Assembly: GCF_004519315.1 (NCBI RefSeq)
Contig: NZ_SOZE01000025.1
Coordinates: 1-64,000 of the forward strand
Reading direction: 5' to 3'
DNA length: 64,000 bases
Source of the DNA: Mucilaginibacter psychrotolerans
GTDB lineage: Bacteria; Bacteroidota; Bacteroidia; Sphingobacteriales; Sphingobacteriaceae
Shown here: in pieces, positions 24,127-32,880 of the stretch
Position numbering within the stretch: position 1 is the first letter of the stretch
How the letters are laid out: every line of letters starts with the position of its first letter
The notes under the pieces: model-generated
Seen by the model: the letters and a program-made list of their open reading frames with translations, nothing else
What the model was told of the DNA's origin: nothing
The model's database searches: none
Translations under genes and position numbers: made by a program

Positions 24127-26529
24127 GTGTTCCCTATCTTAAGAAAAGAAATTACCACCTATTTAAGTTCGTTGGTGGCCTATGTTACCATCGGTGTTTT
24201 TTTGCTGGTTTTAGGCTTGTTTTTATGGGTATTCCCGGCTACCAGCATACTGGGCTATGGCTATGCCGGGCTTGAGAGCCTTTTTAGCACTGCCCCATAC
24301 CTGTTTATGTTTTTGGTGCCGGCCATTACCATGCGCTCCCTGGCCGAGGAGAGGCGGGAGGGCACCTTTGAGTTATTGCTTACCCGCCCCTTAAGCTACC
24401 TGCAAATTGTATTGGGTAAGTATTTTGCCGGTGTGGTGATAGTGCTTTTTGCGCTGGTGCCTACACTGGTTTATTACTATAGCGTGTACACCCTTGGCGC
24501 GCCGCAAGGTAATATAGATAGCGGCGCGGTTATCGGTTCGTACATCGGCTTATTTTTATTGGGCTCATCTTTTACGGCTATTGGTTTGTTTGCCTCATCG
24601 GTAAGTAAAAACCAGGTGATTGCTTTTACCATTGCCGTTTTCCTTTGTTTCTTTTTCTATAGCGGATTCGATTCGCTTAGCGGGCTGCTGTCTTTACAAA
24701 GTCTCGGCATTCAATCGCTGGGGATTACAGAGCACTACAATTCGGTGAGCCGCGGCGTACTGGATACGCGCGATCTGGTGTACTTTTTGGTGCTCGATGC
24801 TGCTTTTATTATGCTTACTATTTTTGTATTGCACAGGCAACAGCAAAAAAAGTTCATCAATACCGTTTTCTTAAGCACCATTGGTATTTTGTTCGCACTA
24901 ACGTTGGGCAGCCAAAAGGCGTTCACCCGTTTCGATTTTACCAAAGAGAAACGTTTTACCATATCGCCAATCAGCCGTGCCGTGCTGGATAGCCTCCCGG
25001 CCAGTGTTAACGTGACCGTTTACCTGCAGGGCGAAGGTTTCCCTGGAGGTATCAAAAGGCTGCAAACAGCCACTAAAGATATGCTGAGCGATTTGCAGGC
25101 CTACAGCCATAATAAACTTAGCTTTGTATTTGTAGATGCATTAAAGGGCCTCTCGCAGGAGGAACAGCAAAAAACGGTTACGGACCTGGAAGGGCAGGGG
25201 GTATTTGCGCAAACACTCAGCGTAAAAAGCGATGATGGTGTGCAATCTAAGGTGATGGTACCCTACGCGCTAGTGAGTTATAACGGCAAAGCCATCCCGG
25301 TAAAATTGTTGGAGAACCAAAGCAACCTGGATACCAGTCCGGAGGAGAAGCTCAACAGCTCCATCCAAAACCTGGAATACGCTTTTACTTCGGCCATTAA
25401 AAAAATTACCACAGGCGGCAAACGTCGTATAGGCTTTACCGAGGGGCATAAAGAATTGACCGACCTTCAATTGAACGATGCCATGCGCAACCTATCCGAT
25501 GGGTATTTGGTAGGCCGCATAAACCTGGCAACCATCCCCTTCGATAGTCTGCGCAAGGTTGGGCTCCTGGTCATAGCCAAGCCCGATAAGCCTTTTACCG
25601 AGCAGGAGAAATTCAAGGTAGACCAATACATTATGCGTGGCGGTCGTGTGCTGTGGGCCATAGATCAGGTAAGCGCCGAGTTGGACAGCCTGCGGGGCAA
25701 AGGTAACCAGGCGTTGGCTTTCAATAAAGAACTTAATCTGGACGATCAGCTGTTTCGTTACGGCATCCGTATCAATTACAATTTAATTGCCGATATCAAC
25801 AGCTCGCAGATACCGGTTACCACCGGCGACGCAGGTGGCGCCCCGCAAATACAATTGCTTAACTGGTTGTTTTACCCCGTGTATATCCCGCAATCTACCC
25901 ACCCGATAGTGAAGAACCTGGATGGCATTACCAGCCAGTTTGCCAGCACTATTGATGTATTGGAAACAAAGGATGTAAACAAAACCGTACTGCTAAACAC
26001 CTCACCGTATAATAAAACCATCAAAACGCCGCATCTTATTTCGCTGATGTCGCTGCGCGATGAACCGGACCCTAAGGAGTTTCAAAGCCCGCAGAAGATA
26101 ACCGGCGTACTGCTGGAGGGGAAATTTGTGTCGGATTTCCGCAACCGGCCTGTGCCCGATAGCCTGGGCGAAAAGATAGCGTCGCTGCCCGAAAGCAAAC
26201 CCACCAAAATGATTGTGTTGAGCGATGGCGACATATTGCGCAACCAGGTTGGTGCCGATGGGTCGCCCTTCCCATTGGGGTATGATAGATACACCAAGCA
26301 AAGCTATGGCAACCTGGCCCTGCTGATGAACATTGCCGATTACATGGCCGATGATTCGGGTCTGATATCGCTACGCAGTAAAGAAGTGCAGATACGCCTG
26401 CTGGATAGGGCACGCATCCGCAGCGAAAAAATATACTGGCAGCTCATCAACAACATCGTGCCGATAGCATTAGTGTTAATATTCGCTGTTGGTCAATATT
26501 ATATCCGCAAGCGGAAGTACGCAAGGTAA
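24127..26529 (+). CDS. gldFG: GldF-GldG fusion, gliding ABC transporter permease and partner
   Basis: 800 residues from a GTG start. Residues 1-240 form the GldF-like permease: first helix after MFPILRKEITTYLSSLVAYV, then MRSLAEERREGTFELLLTRP (about 75-94) and six helices. From about 245 (KFINTVFLSTIGILF, the anchor) the protein is GldG-like: FTKEKRFTISPISRAVLDSL (about 276-295), a large periplasmic ABC-2 auxiliary domain, and a C-terminal helix before RKRKYAR. In Flavobacterium johnsoniae GldF and GldG are separate proteins. There is no internal stop, so this is one chain. It should pair with GldA (21348-22055). Confidence 0.85.
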   Translation: MFPILRKEITTYLSSLVAYVTIGVFLLVLGLFLWVFPATSILGYGYAGLESLFSTAPYLFMFLVPAITMRSLAEERREGTFELLLTRPLSYLQIVLGKYFAGVVIVLFALVPTLVYYYSVYTLGAPQGNIDSGAVIGSYIGLFLLGSSFTAIGLFASSVSKNQVIAFTIAVFLCFFFYSGFDSLSGLLSLQSLGIQSLGITEHYNSVSRGVLDTRDLVYFLVLDAAFIMLTIFVLHRQQQKKFINTVFLSTIGILFALTLGSQKAFTRFDFTKEKRFTISPISRAVLDSLPASVNVTVYLQGEGFPGGIKRLQTATKDMLSDLQAYSHNKLSFVFVDALKGLSQEEQQKTVTDLEGQGVFAQTLSVKSDDGVQSKVMVPYALVSYNGKAIPVKLLENQSNLDTSPEEKLNSSIQNLEYAFTSAIKKITTGGKRRIGFTEGHKELTDLQLNDAMRNLSDGYLVGRINLATIPFDSLRKVGLLVIAKPDKPFTEQEKFKVDQYIMRGGRVLWAIDQVSAELDSLRGKGNQALAFNKELNLDDQLFRYGIRINYNLIADINSSQIPVTTGDAGGAPQIQLLNWLFYPVYIPQSTHPIVKNLDGITSQFASTIDVLETKDVNKTVLLNTSPYNKTIKTPHLISLMSLRDEPDPKEFQSPQKITGVLLEGKFVSDFRNRPVPDSLGEKIASLPESKPTKMIVLSDGDILRNQVGADGSPFPLGYDRYTKQSYGNLALLMNIADYMADDSGLISLRSKEVQIRLLDRARIRSEKIYWQLINNIVPIALVLIFAVGQYYIRKRKYAR

Positions 26530-26533
26530 ATGT

Positions 26534-26902
26534 TTACGATTCAGTCTCATTTTTTCCGTCTGACAAGTTTTTGATGATTTCAAAACACTTATCAATAATC
26601 TCGTCTTTATAGCGCGTTGTTAAATAATCCAGCTGTGTATCTTGTTGTTTAAGAAACTCAGGATTATAAGTAAGTCGTTCTGTACCGATGGGTAGATTTG
26701 CAGTCTGCGCCATGTATTCCTGAAATACATCTAAGTCAATGTTGTCTATTGGTGCAATTTGGCCAATCCAATAAATAATTGTTTTCATTTTTTGCACGCC
26801 GAGAGGAAGCGCAATTTGGTTTGATATGATTGCCCTGGAATTAGAGACTAGTTTTTTTATGAAGTTATTTCTCTTAAATTCATCGTGTTGGTTTAATTCC
26901 AT
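26534..26902 (-). CDS. Hypothetical helical protein
   Basis: 122 residues, charged, predicted mostly helical, without signal peptide or membrane helix. SNSRAIISNQIALPLGVQKM (about residues 20-39) followed by a moderately hydrophobic helix is the most distinctive part. I do not recognise the family. It is convergent with gldFG (4-bp gap) and divergent from dnaN. Its low-GC codons and isolated placement suggest an accessory gene. Confidence 0.6.
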   Translation of the reverse strand: MELNQHDEFKRNNFIKKLVSNSRAIISNQIALPLGVQKMKTIIYWIGQIAPIDNIDLDVFQEYMAQTANLPIGTERLTYNPEFLKQQDTQLDYLTTRYKDEIIDKCFEIIKNLSDGKNETES

Positions 26903-27035
26903 TTAATTTTCAGCTTTGCTTTATTACAAAAATACGTACGTAAGTATTGGCGATACCTGTAGTTCTGCCATTGTTAATATTTCCCTTAGTTTTCAACAAT
27001 GCTTTCATATCAAGAGGGAAGCACATTAAATTTTA

Positions 27036-27043
27036 TACTTTTG
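27036..27043 (+). promoter_or_regulatory. Probable -7 box of dnaN
   Basis: TACTTTTG (TAnnTTTG) lies 24 bp before the dnaN ATG in an AT-rich leader. Confidence 0.45.
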
Positions 27044-27067
27044 ATTTACTAAAAGAACTTACCTATT

Positions 27068-28192
27068 ATGAGATTCATAGTTTCCACATCAACCTTACTA
27101 AAGCAACTACAGTCTGTAAGTGGCGCGCTTAGCAACAGCACTGTGTTGCCTATACTGGAGAACTTTTTGTTCGAGATAAAAGACGGGAACCTAACCATCT
27201 CTGCAACCGACCTGCAAACCAGCATGACCACTTCCCTGGCTGTTGAAGCTAAGGAGAATGGCCGTATAGCCATACCATCGCGCATATTGCTTGATACCTT
27301 GAAATCATTGCCAGAGCAGCCCGTTTCTTTTTCGGTAGACGATAAAACCTTCTCTATAGAAATAAGTGCCGGCGACGGTAAATACAAGCTGAGCGGCGAA
27401 AATGGCGAAGATTTCCCTAAGATACCTGTGGTAGAGAACGCATCGTCGGTAAACCTGCCTGCATCTGTATTGGGCGAGGCTATCAACAAGACCATCTTCG
27501 CGGTAAGCAACGATGAGCTTAGGCCAGCCATGACGGGCGTTTACTGCCAGTTGAGCAGCCAGCACCTTACTTTTGTGGCAACTGATGCCCACAAGTTGGT
27601 GCGTTACCGCCGCAAAGATGCCAAAGCCGATAGCACTACCTCGTTCATTCTGCCCAAAAAAGCGTTAACGTTGTTGAAATCTGCCCTGCCTGATAGCGAC
27701 GTGAACGTTTCTGTAGAATATAACAGCACCAGCGCTTTCTTCAAATTCGGCAATATCAATTTGGTTTGCCGCCTTATAGATGAACGCTACCCCGATTACG
27801 AAGCCGTTATCCCTAAAGAAAATCCGAATAAGCTGGCTATAGACCGCCTGGCACTGTTGGGTACGCTTAGCCGTGTGGCCATATACGCTAACAAAACCAC
27901 GCACCAGGTGCGTTTGAAAATAAGCGGCAGCGAACTGAATATATCTTCGGAAGATATCGATTTTGCCAACGAAGCGCACGAACGCCTAAGCTGCCAGTAC
28001 GAAGGCGATGATTTGGAGATTGGCTTTAACGCCCGTTTCCTGATAGAAATGCTGAAGAACCTGAGCTGCGAAGAAGTATCGCTTGAAATGTCGACACCTA
28101 ACCGTGCTGGTTTATTATTGCCACAAGGCGGCGACGAAAACGAAGATGTATTGATGCTGGTAATGCCGGTAATGCTGAATAGCTATGCATAG
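27068..28192 (+). CDS. dnaN: DNA polymerase III subunit beta (sliding clamp)
   Basis: 374 residues, full length for the family. It starts MRFIVSTSTLLKQLQSVSGA and ends LMLVMPVMLNSYA, the clamp C-terminus. Three tandem clamp folds are expected at about 1-120, 130-250 and 255-374; FVATDAHKLVRYR in the second is highly conserved. The homodimer encircles DNA and tethers polymerase III. Here it is not next to dnaA. Confidence 0.97.
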   Translation: MRFIVSTSTLLKQLQSVSGALSNSTVLPILENFLFEIKDGNLTISATDLQTSMTTSLAVEAKENGRIAIPSRILLDTLKSLPEQPVSFSVDDKTFSIEISAGDGKYKLSGENGEDFPKIPVVENASSVNLPASVLGEAINKTIFAVSNDELRPAMTGVYCQLSSQHLTFVATDAHKLVRYRRKDAKADSTTSFILPKKALTLLKSALPDSDVNVSVEYNSTSAFFKFGNINLVCRLIDERYPDYEAVIPKENPNKLAIDRLALLGTLSRVAIYANKTTHQVRLKISGSELNISSEDIDFANEAHERLSCQYEGDDLEIGFNARFLIEMLKNLSCEEVSLEMSTPNRAGLLLPQGGDENEDVLMLVMPVMLNSYA

Positions 28193-28273
28193 TTGGTGAA
28201 TAGTGAATAGAGCGTGGTTAGTAGTTATCAGCTATATAAACTACCTACGCTCACTAGTCACTACTTACTACTC
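28192..28273. repeat. Imperfect inverted repeat after dnaN
   Basis: Arms near 28201-28225 (TAGAGCGTGGTTAGTAGTT) and 28243-28270 (AACTACCTACGCTCACTA) pair imperfectly. The TGGTGAGTGG/CCACTCACC-type sequence recurs at 32151-32279 and 36777-36881. Confidence 0.55.
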
Positions 28274-28276
28274 CAC

Positions 28277-28309
28277 AAAAAAAGTCCGGTGCACCAACCG
28301 GACTTTTTT
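28277..28309. terminator. Bidirectional-looking intrinsic terminator
   Basis: AAAAAAGTCCGGT and ACCGGACTTTTTT form a 13-bp stem with a 6-base loop, with a T tract built into the 3' arm. It ends the dnaN transcript before the DUF4397 genes. Confidence 0.92.
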
Positions 28310-28366
28310 GCGTAAAGGATACCAAAAACTGCCTTTATACAGTTATTATTGCATCTGCTAATACAT

Positions 28367-29038
28367 ATGAATTTTAAGACAATTGTTTTTGTACTCTTTT
28401 CGGCCCTGGCCATTGCTGCCTGCAATAAAGGCGACGATAGCGTGCCGACCTCCTCTACGCTGACTACTACCCTCAATGTGGTGAACACCACCACTGATAC
28501 GCTTAACTATTACCTTAACGGCAGCCGGGTAAATACCACTTCATCATTATACCCTTTTGGCTATACTGGCTATCTGGCGGTAAAGTACGACGACCAGGAC
28601 TACCAGTTTAAACGCCTGGGCAGTGCCGACGTATTATTTAACTTATCTTTGACACTGGATACCAACAAGGTTTACTCACTGTTTGTAGCGGGACGCGCTG
28701 CGGAGCAAACCTTTACCACGCTCGATACTTTAACCGCAGATACTTCAGGCCGTGCACGCATACGTTTCGTAAATGCCTCGCCCGATGCCGGCAACCTGGA
28801 TGTACTAATAGGCGATACCGTTAATTTTAAGGTGAGAGCGTACAAATCGGCTTCGGTGTTTTTGCCGGTAGGCGCGGGTATAAAACACGTTCGGGTGTTT
28901 CAATCGGGCAGTGCTACAGCCATATCGGATACTACACGTACCCTGGTTGCAGGGCGGGTTTATACGCTTTTTGCTAAGGGGAAGCTGGCTGGTATTGGTG
29001 GCGCAAAATTCGGCACGGGGCTGATGGTCAATAAATAG
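28367..29038 (+). CDS. DUF4397 lipoprotein
   Basis: 223 residues from ATG 28367 (an upstream in-frame ATG at 28349 would put five extra residues before the signal peptide). The lipobox is LAIAAC (Cys about 17). The body has the DUF4397 pattern RIRFVNASPDAGNLDVLIGD (about residues 128-147), a beta-rich domain of unknown role on exported proteins. A paralogue follows 16 bp downstream. Confidence 0.78.
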   Translation: MNFKTIVFVLFSALAIAACNKGDDSVPTSSTLTTTLNVVNTTTDTLNYYLNGSRVNTTSSLYPFGYTGYLAVKYDDQDYQFKRLGSADVLFNLSLTLDTNKVYSLFVAGRAAEQTFTTLDTLTADTSGRARIRFVNASPDAGNLDVLIGDTVNFKVRAYKSASVFLPVGAGIKHVRVFQSGSATAISDTTRTLVAGRVYTLFAKGKLAGIGGAKFGTGLMVNK

Positions 29039-29054
29039 TTTCGATTAATTAACG

Positions 29055-29792
29055 ATGAATAATCATAATAGCAGCATATTAAAGTACCTGGGCGTGGTTA
29101 TAGGGAGCTTGCTTCTTGTTTCGCAACTGGTATCGTGCGGTAAAGACAATACCACTTCGCTGGGTACTGATAACGGCTACCTCAATATCGTAAACCTGAG
29201 CCCCAACATAAACCCGGTAAACCTGTATGCCGAATATATCAAACAAGGCACAACCCAATATAGGTACCCCAACGCGTCGGGCTATTTTTTAATGAACATA
29301 AACGATACACCATTGCAGGTGAGGCCTGCGCTAAGCACAACCAGTAGCCAGATTAATCTGATTTCGCTACCCGGATCGCTTAAAAAGAATGTGCGTTATA
29401 CCTGGTTTTTAACGGGCTTACGGTCTGATAGTTCGCTCACGTATATCTTTACAGTCGATTCGGGCGCAACGCCTGCCATAGGGCGCAGTAAGGTGAGGTT
29501 GGTGAATGCATCGCCCGGTAGCCTTGGCATCAACGTTACGGCTAACGATTCGGAATTGTTCTCAAAGATAGCCTACAAGGGTGTGAGCGACTACCGCGAA
29601 GTTACCTCGGGCTCGTACAATTTTAAAATAAGTGCCACCAACGCACCTGGCGTTATACTTACCACGCTAAAGAATACCACCGTGCTGGATGGTAAGCTGT
29701 ACACCATTTATGCTTACGGCCTGCCCAACCGAACCGATACCGCCGCCTTTAGTGCCGGTATTATCCTGAACACCATCCCCGATAAAAATTAG
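29055..29792 (+). CDS. DUF4397 lipoprotein (tandem paralogue)
   Basis: 245 residues. A longer N-terminus leads to a lipobox LVSQLVSC (Cys about 28). The DUF4397 pattern KVRLVNASPGSLGINVTAND is at about residues 146-165, and a first half-repeat begins YLNIVNLSPNINPVNLYAEY. It lies 16 bp after its paralogue, probably in the same transcript. Function unknown; the cell-surface or periplasmic location follows from the lipobox. Confidence 0.78.
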   Translation: MNNHNSSILKYLGVVIGSLLLVSQLVSCGKDNTTSLGTDNGYLNIVNLSPNINPVNLYAEYIKQGTTQYRYPNASGYFLMNINDTPLQVRPALSTTSSQINLISLPGSLKKNVRYTWFLTGLRSDSSLTYIFTVDSGATPAIGRSKVRLVNASPGSLGINVTANDSELFSKIAYKGVSDYREVTSGSYNFKISATNAPGVILTTLKNTTVLDGKLYTIYAYGLPNRTDTAAFSAGIILNTIPDKN

Positions 29793-29823
29793 GACAAAGG
29801 GCGGCATATATGCTTAATCTTGC

Positions 29824-29832
29824 TATTTTTGG
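29824..29832 (+). promoter_or_regulatory. Probable -7 box of the dedA-like gene
   Basis: TATTTTTGG fits TAnnTTTG, 16 bp before the TTG start codon of the DedA family gene. Confidence 0.5.
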
Positions 29833-29848
29833 CTAAAATTAAAACGCT

Positions 29849-30514
29849 TTGGAACTTATACACGGCCTGATAGACTTCATACTGCATATTGATAAGCACC
29901 TTTCGGATATAACCCGCGATTACCAGGGTTGGACCTATCTCATCTTATTCATCATCATATTTGCCGAAACGGGTTTCGTGGTAACGCCTTTCCTGCCCGG
30001 CGATTCCTTGTTGTTTGCAGCCGGTGCTTTAATTGCAGGAGGCAAATCTGGACTGGACGTTAATTTATTAGCGGTGATACTCATCATTGCGGCATTTGCC
30101 GGCAATACGGTAAACTATATGCTGGGCAATTTCCTTGGTGCAAAGGTTTTTAAGGAAGAAAACAAAATACTGAAGCTAAGCTACTATTTGCAAACGCAGG
30201 CCTTTTTTGATAAGCACGGCGGCAAAGCCGTAATATTCAGCAGGTTTATGCCCATTATACGTACCATTGCGCCGTTCGTAGCTGGTGTAGGTAAAATGCC
30301 TATTGGGCGATACAGCCTGTACAATATCATCGGTGGCTTATCGTGGATAGTGTTGTTCTTGTACGGCGGCTACTTGTTTGGCAATGTAGAATTCTTTAAA
30401 AAGAACTTCTCGCTGGTGGCCATCGGTATTGTGCTGCTATCGATATTGCCGCCTATTGTTGCGGTAATAAAAAGCAGGTTTACTAAAAAAGAAGAGCAGC
30501 CGACTAAGCAATAA
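29849..30514 (+). CDS. DedA/VTT family membrane protein
   Basis: 221 residues, TTG start. Family features are FAETGFVVTPFLPGDSLLFAAG (about residues 39-60, quoted by position), GNTVNYMLGNFLG (about 89) and the conserved arginine motif FSRFMPIIRTIAPFVAG (about 129-145). DedA proteins are inner-membrane proteins implicated in lipid (undecaprenyl phosphate or phosphatidylethanolamine) flipping and membrane homeostasis. It converges on the following small secreted protein gene with a 2-bp gap. Confidence 0.9.
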   Translation: MELIHGLIDFILHIDKHLSDITRDYQGWTYLILFIIIFAETGFVVTPFLPGDSLLFAAGALIAGGKSGLDVNLLAVILIIAAFAGNTVNYMLGNFLGAKVFKEENKILKLSYYLQTQAFFDKHGGKAVIFSRFMPIIRTIAPFVAGVGKMPIGRYSLYNIIGGLSWIVLFLYGGYLFGNVEFFKKNFSLVAIGIVLLSILPPIVAVIKSRFTKKEEQPTKQ

Positions 30515-30516
30515 AC

Positions 30517-30957
30517 CTACCGGTCGGCCTGGGTTACCAGTTCCCCGTTTTTATACCGATGCGTTTTTTTCCAGGCTTTGGTGGTGCGCCATTTGCGCCA
30601 TTGCTGCAGGGTGATTAGTTTAAAATTTAACCCGTTGCCATTGTCGTAATCGTCCAGATAATAAACGTGCAAGGTTTTCGGGTCTACGAATAATTGATAT
30701 GTTGCGCGCAGCATGCCAAAGTTACCTGTGCCAACCTTAACCCACCAGTAGTTTCGCCAACTGGGGCTCGGCCCATCTACATACACTTCCGGCTCACTAA
30801 CCTTAGCGCTTTTTAAAAATTCCTGTGTTTCGGGCAGGTTATTAATGGTCGTAAAAATAGCTTTGTAGGTTTTGGGGTATTTTGCCTTCAAGTCATTCTG
30901 CGCTTGGGCGTATAGGCTAAATAATACAGCGATAAGCGTAACAAGGCGGGCTTTCAT
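30517..30957 (-). CDS. Small secreted hypothetical protein
   Basis: 146 residues with a signal peptide (cleavage near AQAQN, residue 20). The soluble part is rich in tryptophan, tyrosine and lysine (PSPSWRNYWWVKVGTGNFGM, about residues 63-82). No family recognised. It follows the Zn-dependent hydrolase gene by 10 bp on the same strand, so it may be a partner of that enzyme. Confidence 0.65.
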   Translation of the reverse strand: MKARLVTLIAVLFSLYAQAQNDLKAKYPKTYKAIFTTINNLPETQEFLKSAKVSEPEVYVDGPSPSWRNYWWVKVGTGNFGMLRATYQLFVDPKTLHVYYLDDYDNGNGLNFKLITLQQWRKWRTTKAWKKTHRYKNGELVTQADR

Positions 30958-30967
30958 GGAGGGTAAA

Positions 30968-31930
30968 CTAATTCCCTAAAATAAACACTTTCCCTGCCCT
31001 ATACAAAGCTTCTTCCTTATTTATCTGTTGCTTTTGAGCGGAGGTTGGTGGGCTGGCAATCAGCTTATCCAGGTTGGGTTGCCCGGCATCTACCCATGCC
31101 GAAAACCAAAAACTGCCCACACTTAATATAGATTGCCGCATTTTGCGCTGCACCATGCCTGCCAGCATTTTATGGTAGGCTTTGCTATAGGCCACCGAGT
31201 ATGCCTTCACCATGCGGTTACCGCGTTGTTCCATGGCGTATTTGGTGCTATCTGTAAAGCGTTTATTGAGCAGTTTCTCGAATTTTAGCACGCTATCGGC
31301 GCTTTTGAAACTGGCCCGGCAAATGGCGAAGGCTTCGGCTTGGGGGTTGGCTATGTAACGTGCCTTGCCCACATATAAATTGTATTGGTTGGCAAAAAGC
31401 TCGGGCAGCCTGCTTTCCCACAGCGAATGGATGCCGTTTTGGCCCGTTAGCTGGCCATCGTAATTTTGGGTGAGGTGTAGGGGTGTATGCGCGTCTGATA
31501 CGTAATGCCCCAAATTGGCCGATAGGGTAAGGATGGCTGTAGTATCGTGCCGTTTGAAGGCTTTTACCAGCCAGTAATAGTTGGAGGTGATAACCCAGGG
31601 CAGGGTGCCGTATTTGTTGAGCGTATCTGATGAGTATTTAGCCGCTGCGTCTATCCAATGCTGCGGCATGGCTTTAAAGGGCTGTCTGCCGTAATGGTCG
31701 GCATCGAAGAAATGGTGCGGGGCCTCGGTAGAATCGATATAGCGCTTTTTGTCGGCGCTTACAGCGTGTTCGGTTATGTAATTGATATTGGCCCTGTAGA
31801 AGCCCGCCATGGCCTTGGGTAGCGTAAAAACAGCAAGCCGGTGTATGCGGTAATGCGCAAAGAAACCCCAGGAGGTGCAAACGGAAGTGATGATAGCGGC
31901 AGTAAGGAAGAGTAGGAGGGGGCGCTTCAT
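30968..31930 (-). CDS. S1/P1 nuclease/Zn-dependent phospholipase C superfamily protein
   Basis: 320 residues with a signal peptide ending before WGFFAHYRIHRLA; a tryptophan at the mature N-terminus is the first zinc ligand in this superfamily. Other ligands are visible: HHFFDADHYG (about residues 72-81), LGHYVSDAHTPLHLTQNYDG (about 145-164) with its H-x3-D, and GIHSLWESRLPE (about 169-180) with H-x3-E. It could be a phospholipase or a nuclease; the motifs do not decide. Exported to the periplasm or medium. Confidence 0.8.
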   Translation of the reverse strand: MKRPLLLFLTAAIITSVCTSWGFFAHYRIHRLAVFTLPKAMAGFYRANINYITEHAVSADKKRYIDSTEAPHHFFDADHYGRQPFKAMPQHWIDAAAKYSSDTLNKYGTLPWVITSNYYWLVKAFKRHDTTAILTLSANLGHYVSDAHTPLHLTQNYDGQLTGQNGIHSLWESRLPELFANQYNLYVGKARYIANPQAEAFAICRASFKSADSVLKFEKLLNKRFTDSTKYAMEQRGNRMVKAYSVAYSKAYHKMLAGMVQRKMRQSILSVGSFWFSAWVDAGQPNLDKLIASPPTSAQKQQINKEEALYRAGKVFILGN

Positions 31931-31935
31931 GGAAG

Positions 31936-32042
31936 GTTGTCTGAACTCGAATTTTTAGAATTAACGAATTTACAGAATTAACGCAATGGAGAATCTTAAT
32001 TCGAAAAATTCCATGAATTCCTTAAATTCGAGTTCAGGCAAC
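31936..32042. repeat. 107-bp inverted-repeat element (family 1)
   Basis: The ends are GTTGTCTGAACTCGAATTT and AAATTCGAGTTCAGGCAAC, complementary except for one base. The middle is AT-rich with AATTAA/GAATT runs. Related elements lie at 33818-33905 and 34198-34296 and a degenerate one at 32881-33077. No open frame. Confidence 0.85.
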
Positions 32043-32150
32043 CCGCGTTGGTGATTGGAAGGGTTTAGCCACTGTGTGGTGGACCGGAGCGCTGGGTAAG
32101 GGGCCGGAGCGCAGCGCAGCCCTGGAAAGCACGGGCCGAAGGCAACGCCA

Positions 32151-32279
32151 TAATGGTGAGTGGTTGATTAGGGTGAGTGGTGGGCGGTTGCATATCGCCA
32201 GCGCGTTTTTACCAAATATCTCGCAGATACAACCACTCACCAGCTAACCACTCATCCAATCAACTACCCACCACTCAGC
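32151..32279. repeat. Inverted repeat of the GGTGAGTGGT type (family 2)
   Basis: Left arm about 32151-32189 (GGTGAGTGGTTGATTAGGG) and right arm about 32229-32279 (CAACTACCCACCACTCA) are complementary with gaps. It is part of the 574-bp gap before rpsT. The GC-rich stretch 32080-32150 between the repeats has no gene I can support. Confidence 0.6.
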
Positions 32280-32284
32280 CATCC

Positions 32285-32327
32285 TTCGCCCGTCTGTTTT
32301 TGAAGCGGAATTAAACGGACAGGCGAA
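32285..32327. repeat. Hairpin upstream of rpsT
   Basis: TTCGCCCGTCTGTTT (32285-32299) pairs with AAACGGACAGGCGAA (32313-32327) over 15 bp with one mismatch and one G-T pair. There is no T tail, so it is not an obvious terminator. It lies 110 bp upstream of the rpsT promoter. Confidence 0.6.
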
Positions 32328-32436
32328 TAAACACCGCATTTTTCCTTGGAATGTTGTTATATTTGGCGTTTCGGGGGCTGCTTTGTCTGATTAGATAGCA
32401 AACTTTCCCGTTATTCAAAAAATAATATCAACACTC

Positions 32437-32467
32437 TTGCAAATTAAAGTTTAACGGCCTATATTTG
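32437..32467 (+). promoter_or_regulatory. rpsT promoter
   Basis: TTGC (32437-32440) as -33 element, 19 bp, then TATATTTG (32460-32467), a full match to TAnnTTTG. The rpsT ATG is 38 bp downstream. Confidence 0.7.
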
Positions 32468-32504
32468 CACCTCTAAAAATAAAGAAAGAATAACAAGCTG
32501 AACG

Positions 32505-32759
32505 ATGGCAAATCATAAATCATCCTTAAAAAGAATCAGGTCAAACGCTGCGAAGCGTCTGCGCAATAGGTACCAGGCTAAAACCACCAGGAACGCTATA
32601 AAAAAATTAAGAGGCACTACCACTAAGGTTGATGCTGCACCTTTATTGTCGAAAGTTATTTCGATGCTGGATCGTTTAGCTAAAAAGAACGTTATTCACA
32701 AAAACAAAGCTTCTAACAATAAATCGAAGCTTACCAAATTTGTAAACGCTTTAAGCTAA
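32505..32759 (+). CDS. rpsT: Ribosomal protein bS20
   Basis: 84 residues, starting MANHKSSLKRIRSNAAKRLR, very rich in lysine and arginine, full length for bS20, which binds 16S rRNA in the small subunit. It has its own promoter and terminator, so it is monocistronic. Confidence 0.97.
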   Translation: MANHKSSLKRIRSNAAKRLRNRYQAKTTRNAIKKLRGTTTKVDAAPLLSKVISMLDRLAKKNVIHKNKASNNKSKLTKFVNALS

Positions 32760-32778
32760 TCGCTTAAAACGATATATT

Positions 32779-32813
32779 AAAAAGGGATAATGCACAAGCG
32801 TTATCCCTTTTTT
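32779..32813 (+). terminator. rpsT terminator
   Basis: AAAAAGGGATAA (32779-32790) pairs with TTATCCCTTTTT (32801-32812), 12-bp stem, 10-base loop and continuing T run, 20 bp after the rpsT stop. Confidence 0.92.
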
Positions 32814-32880
32814 AATGCGTCAGAATCAGAATTTCTCACTTTAAACTGTACTTTAAACTGTTGTCGAAAGTGCTGCGCCG

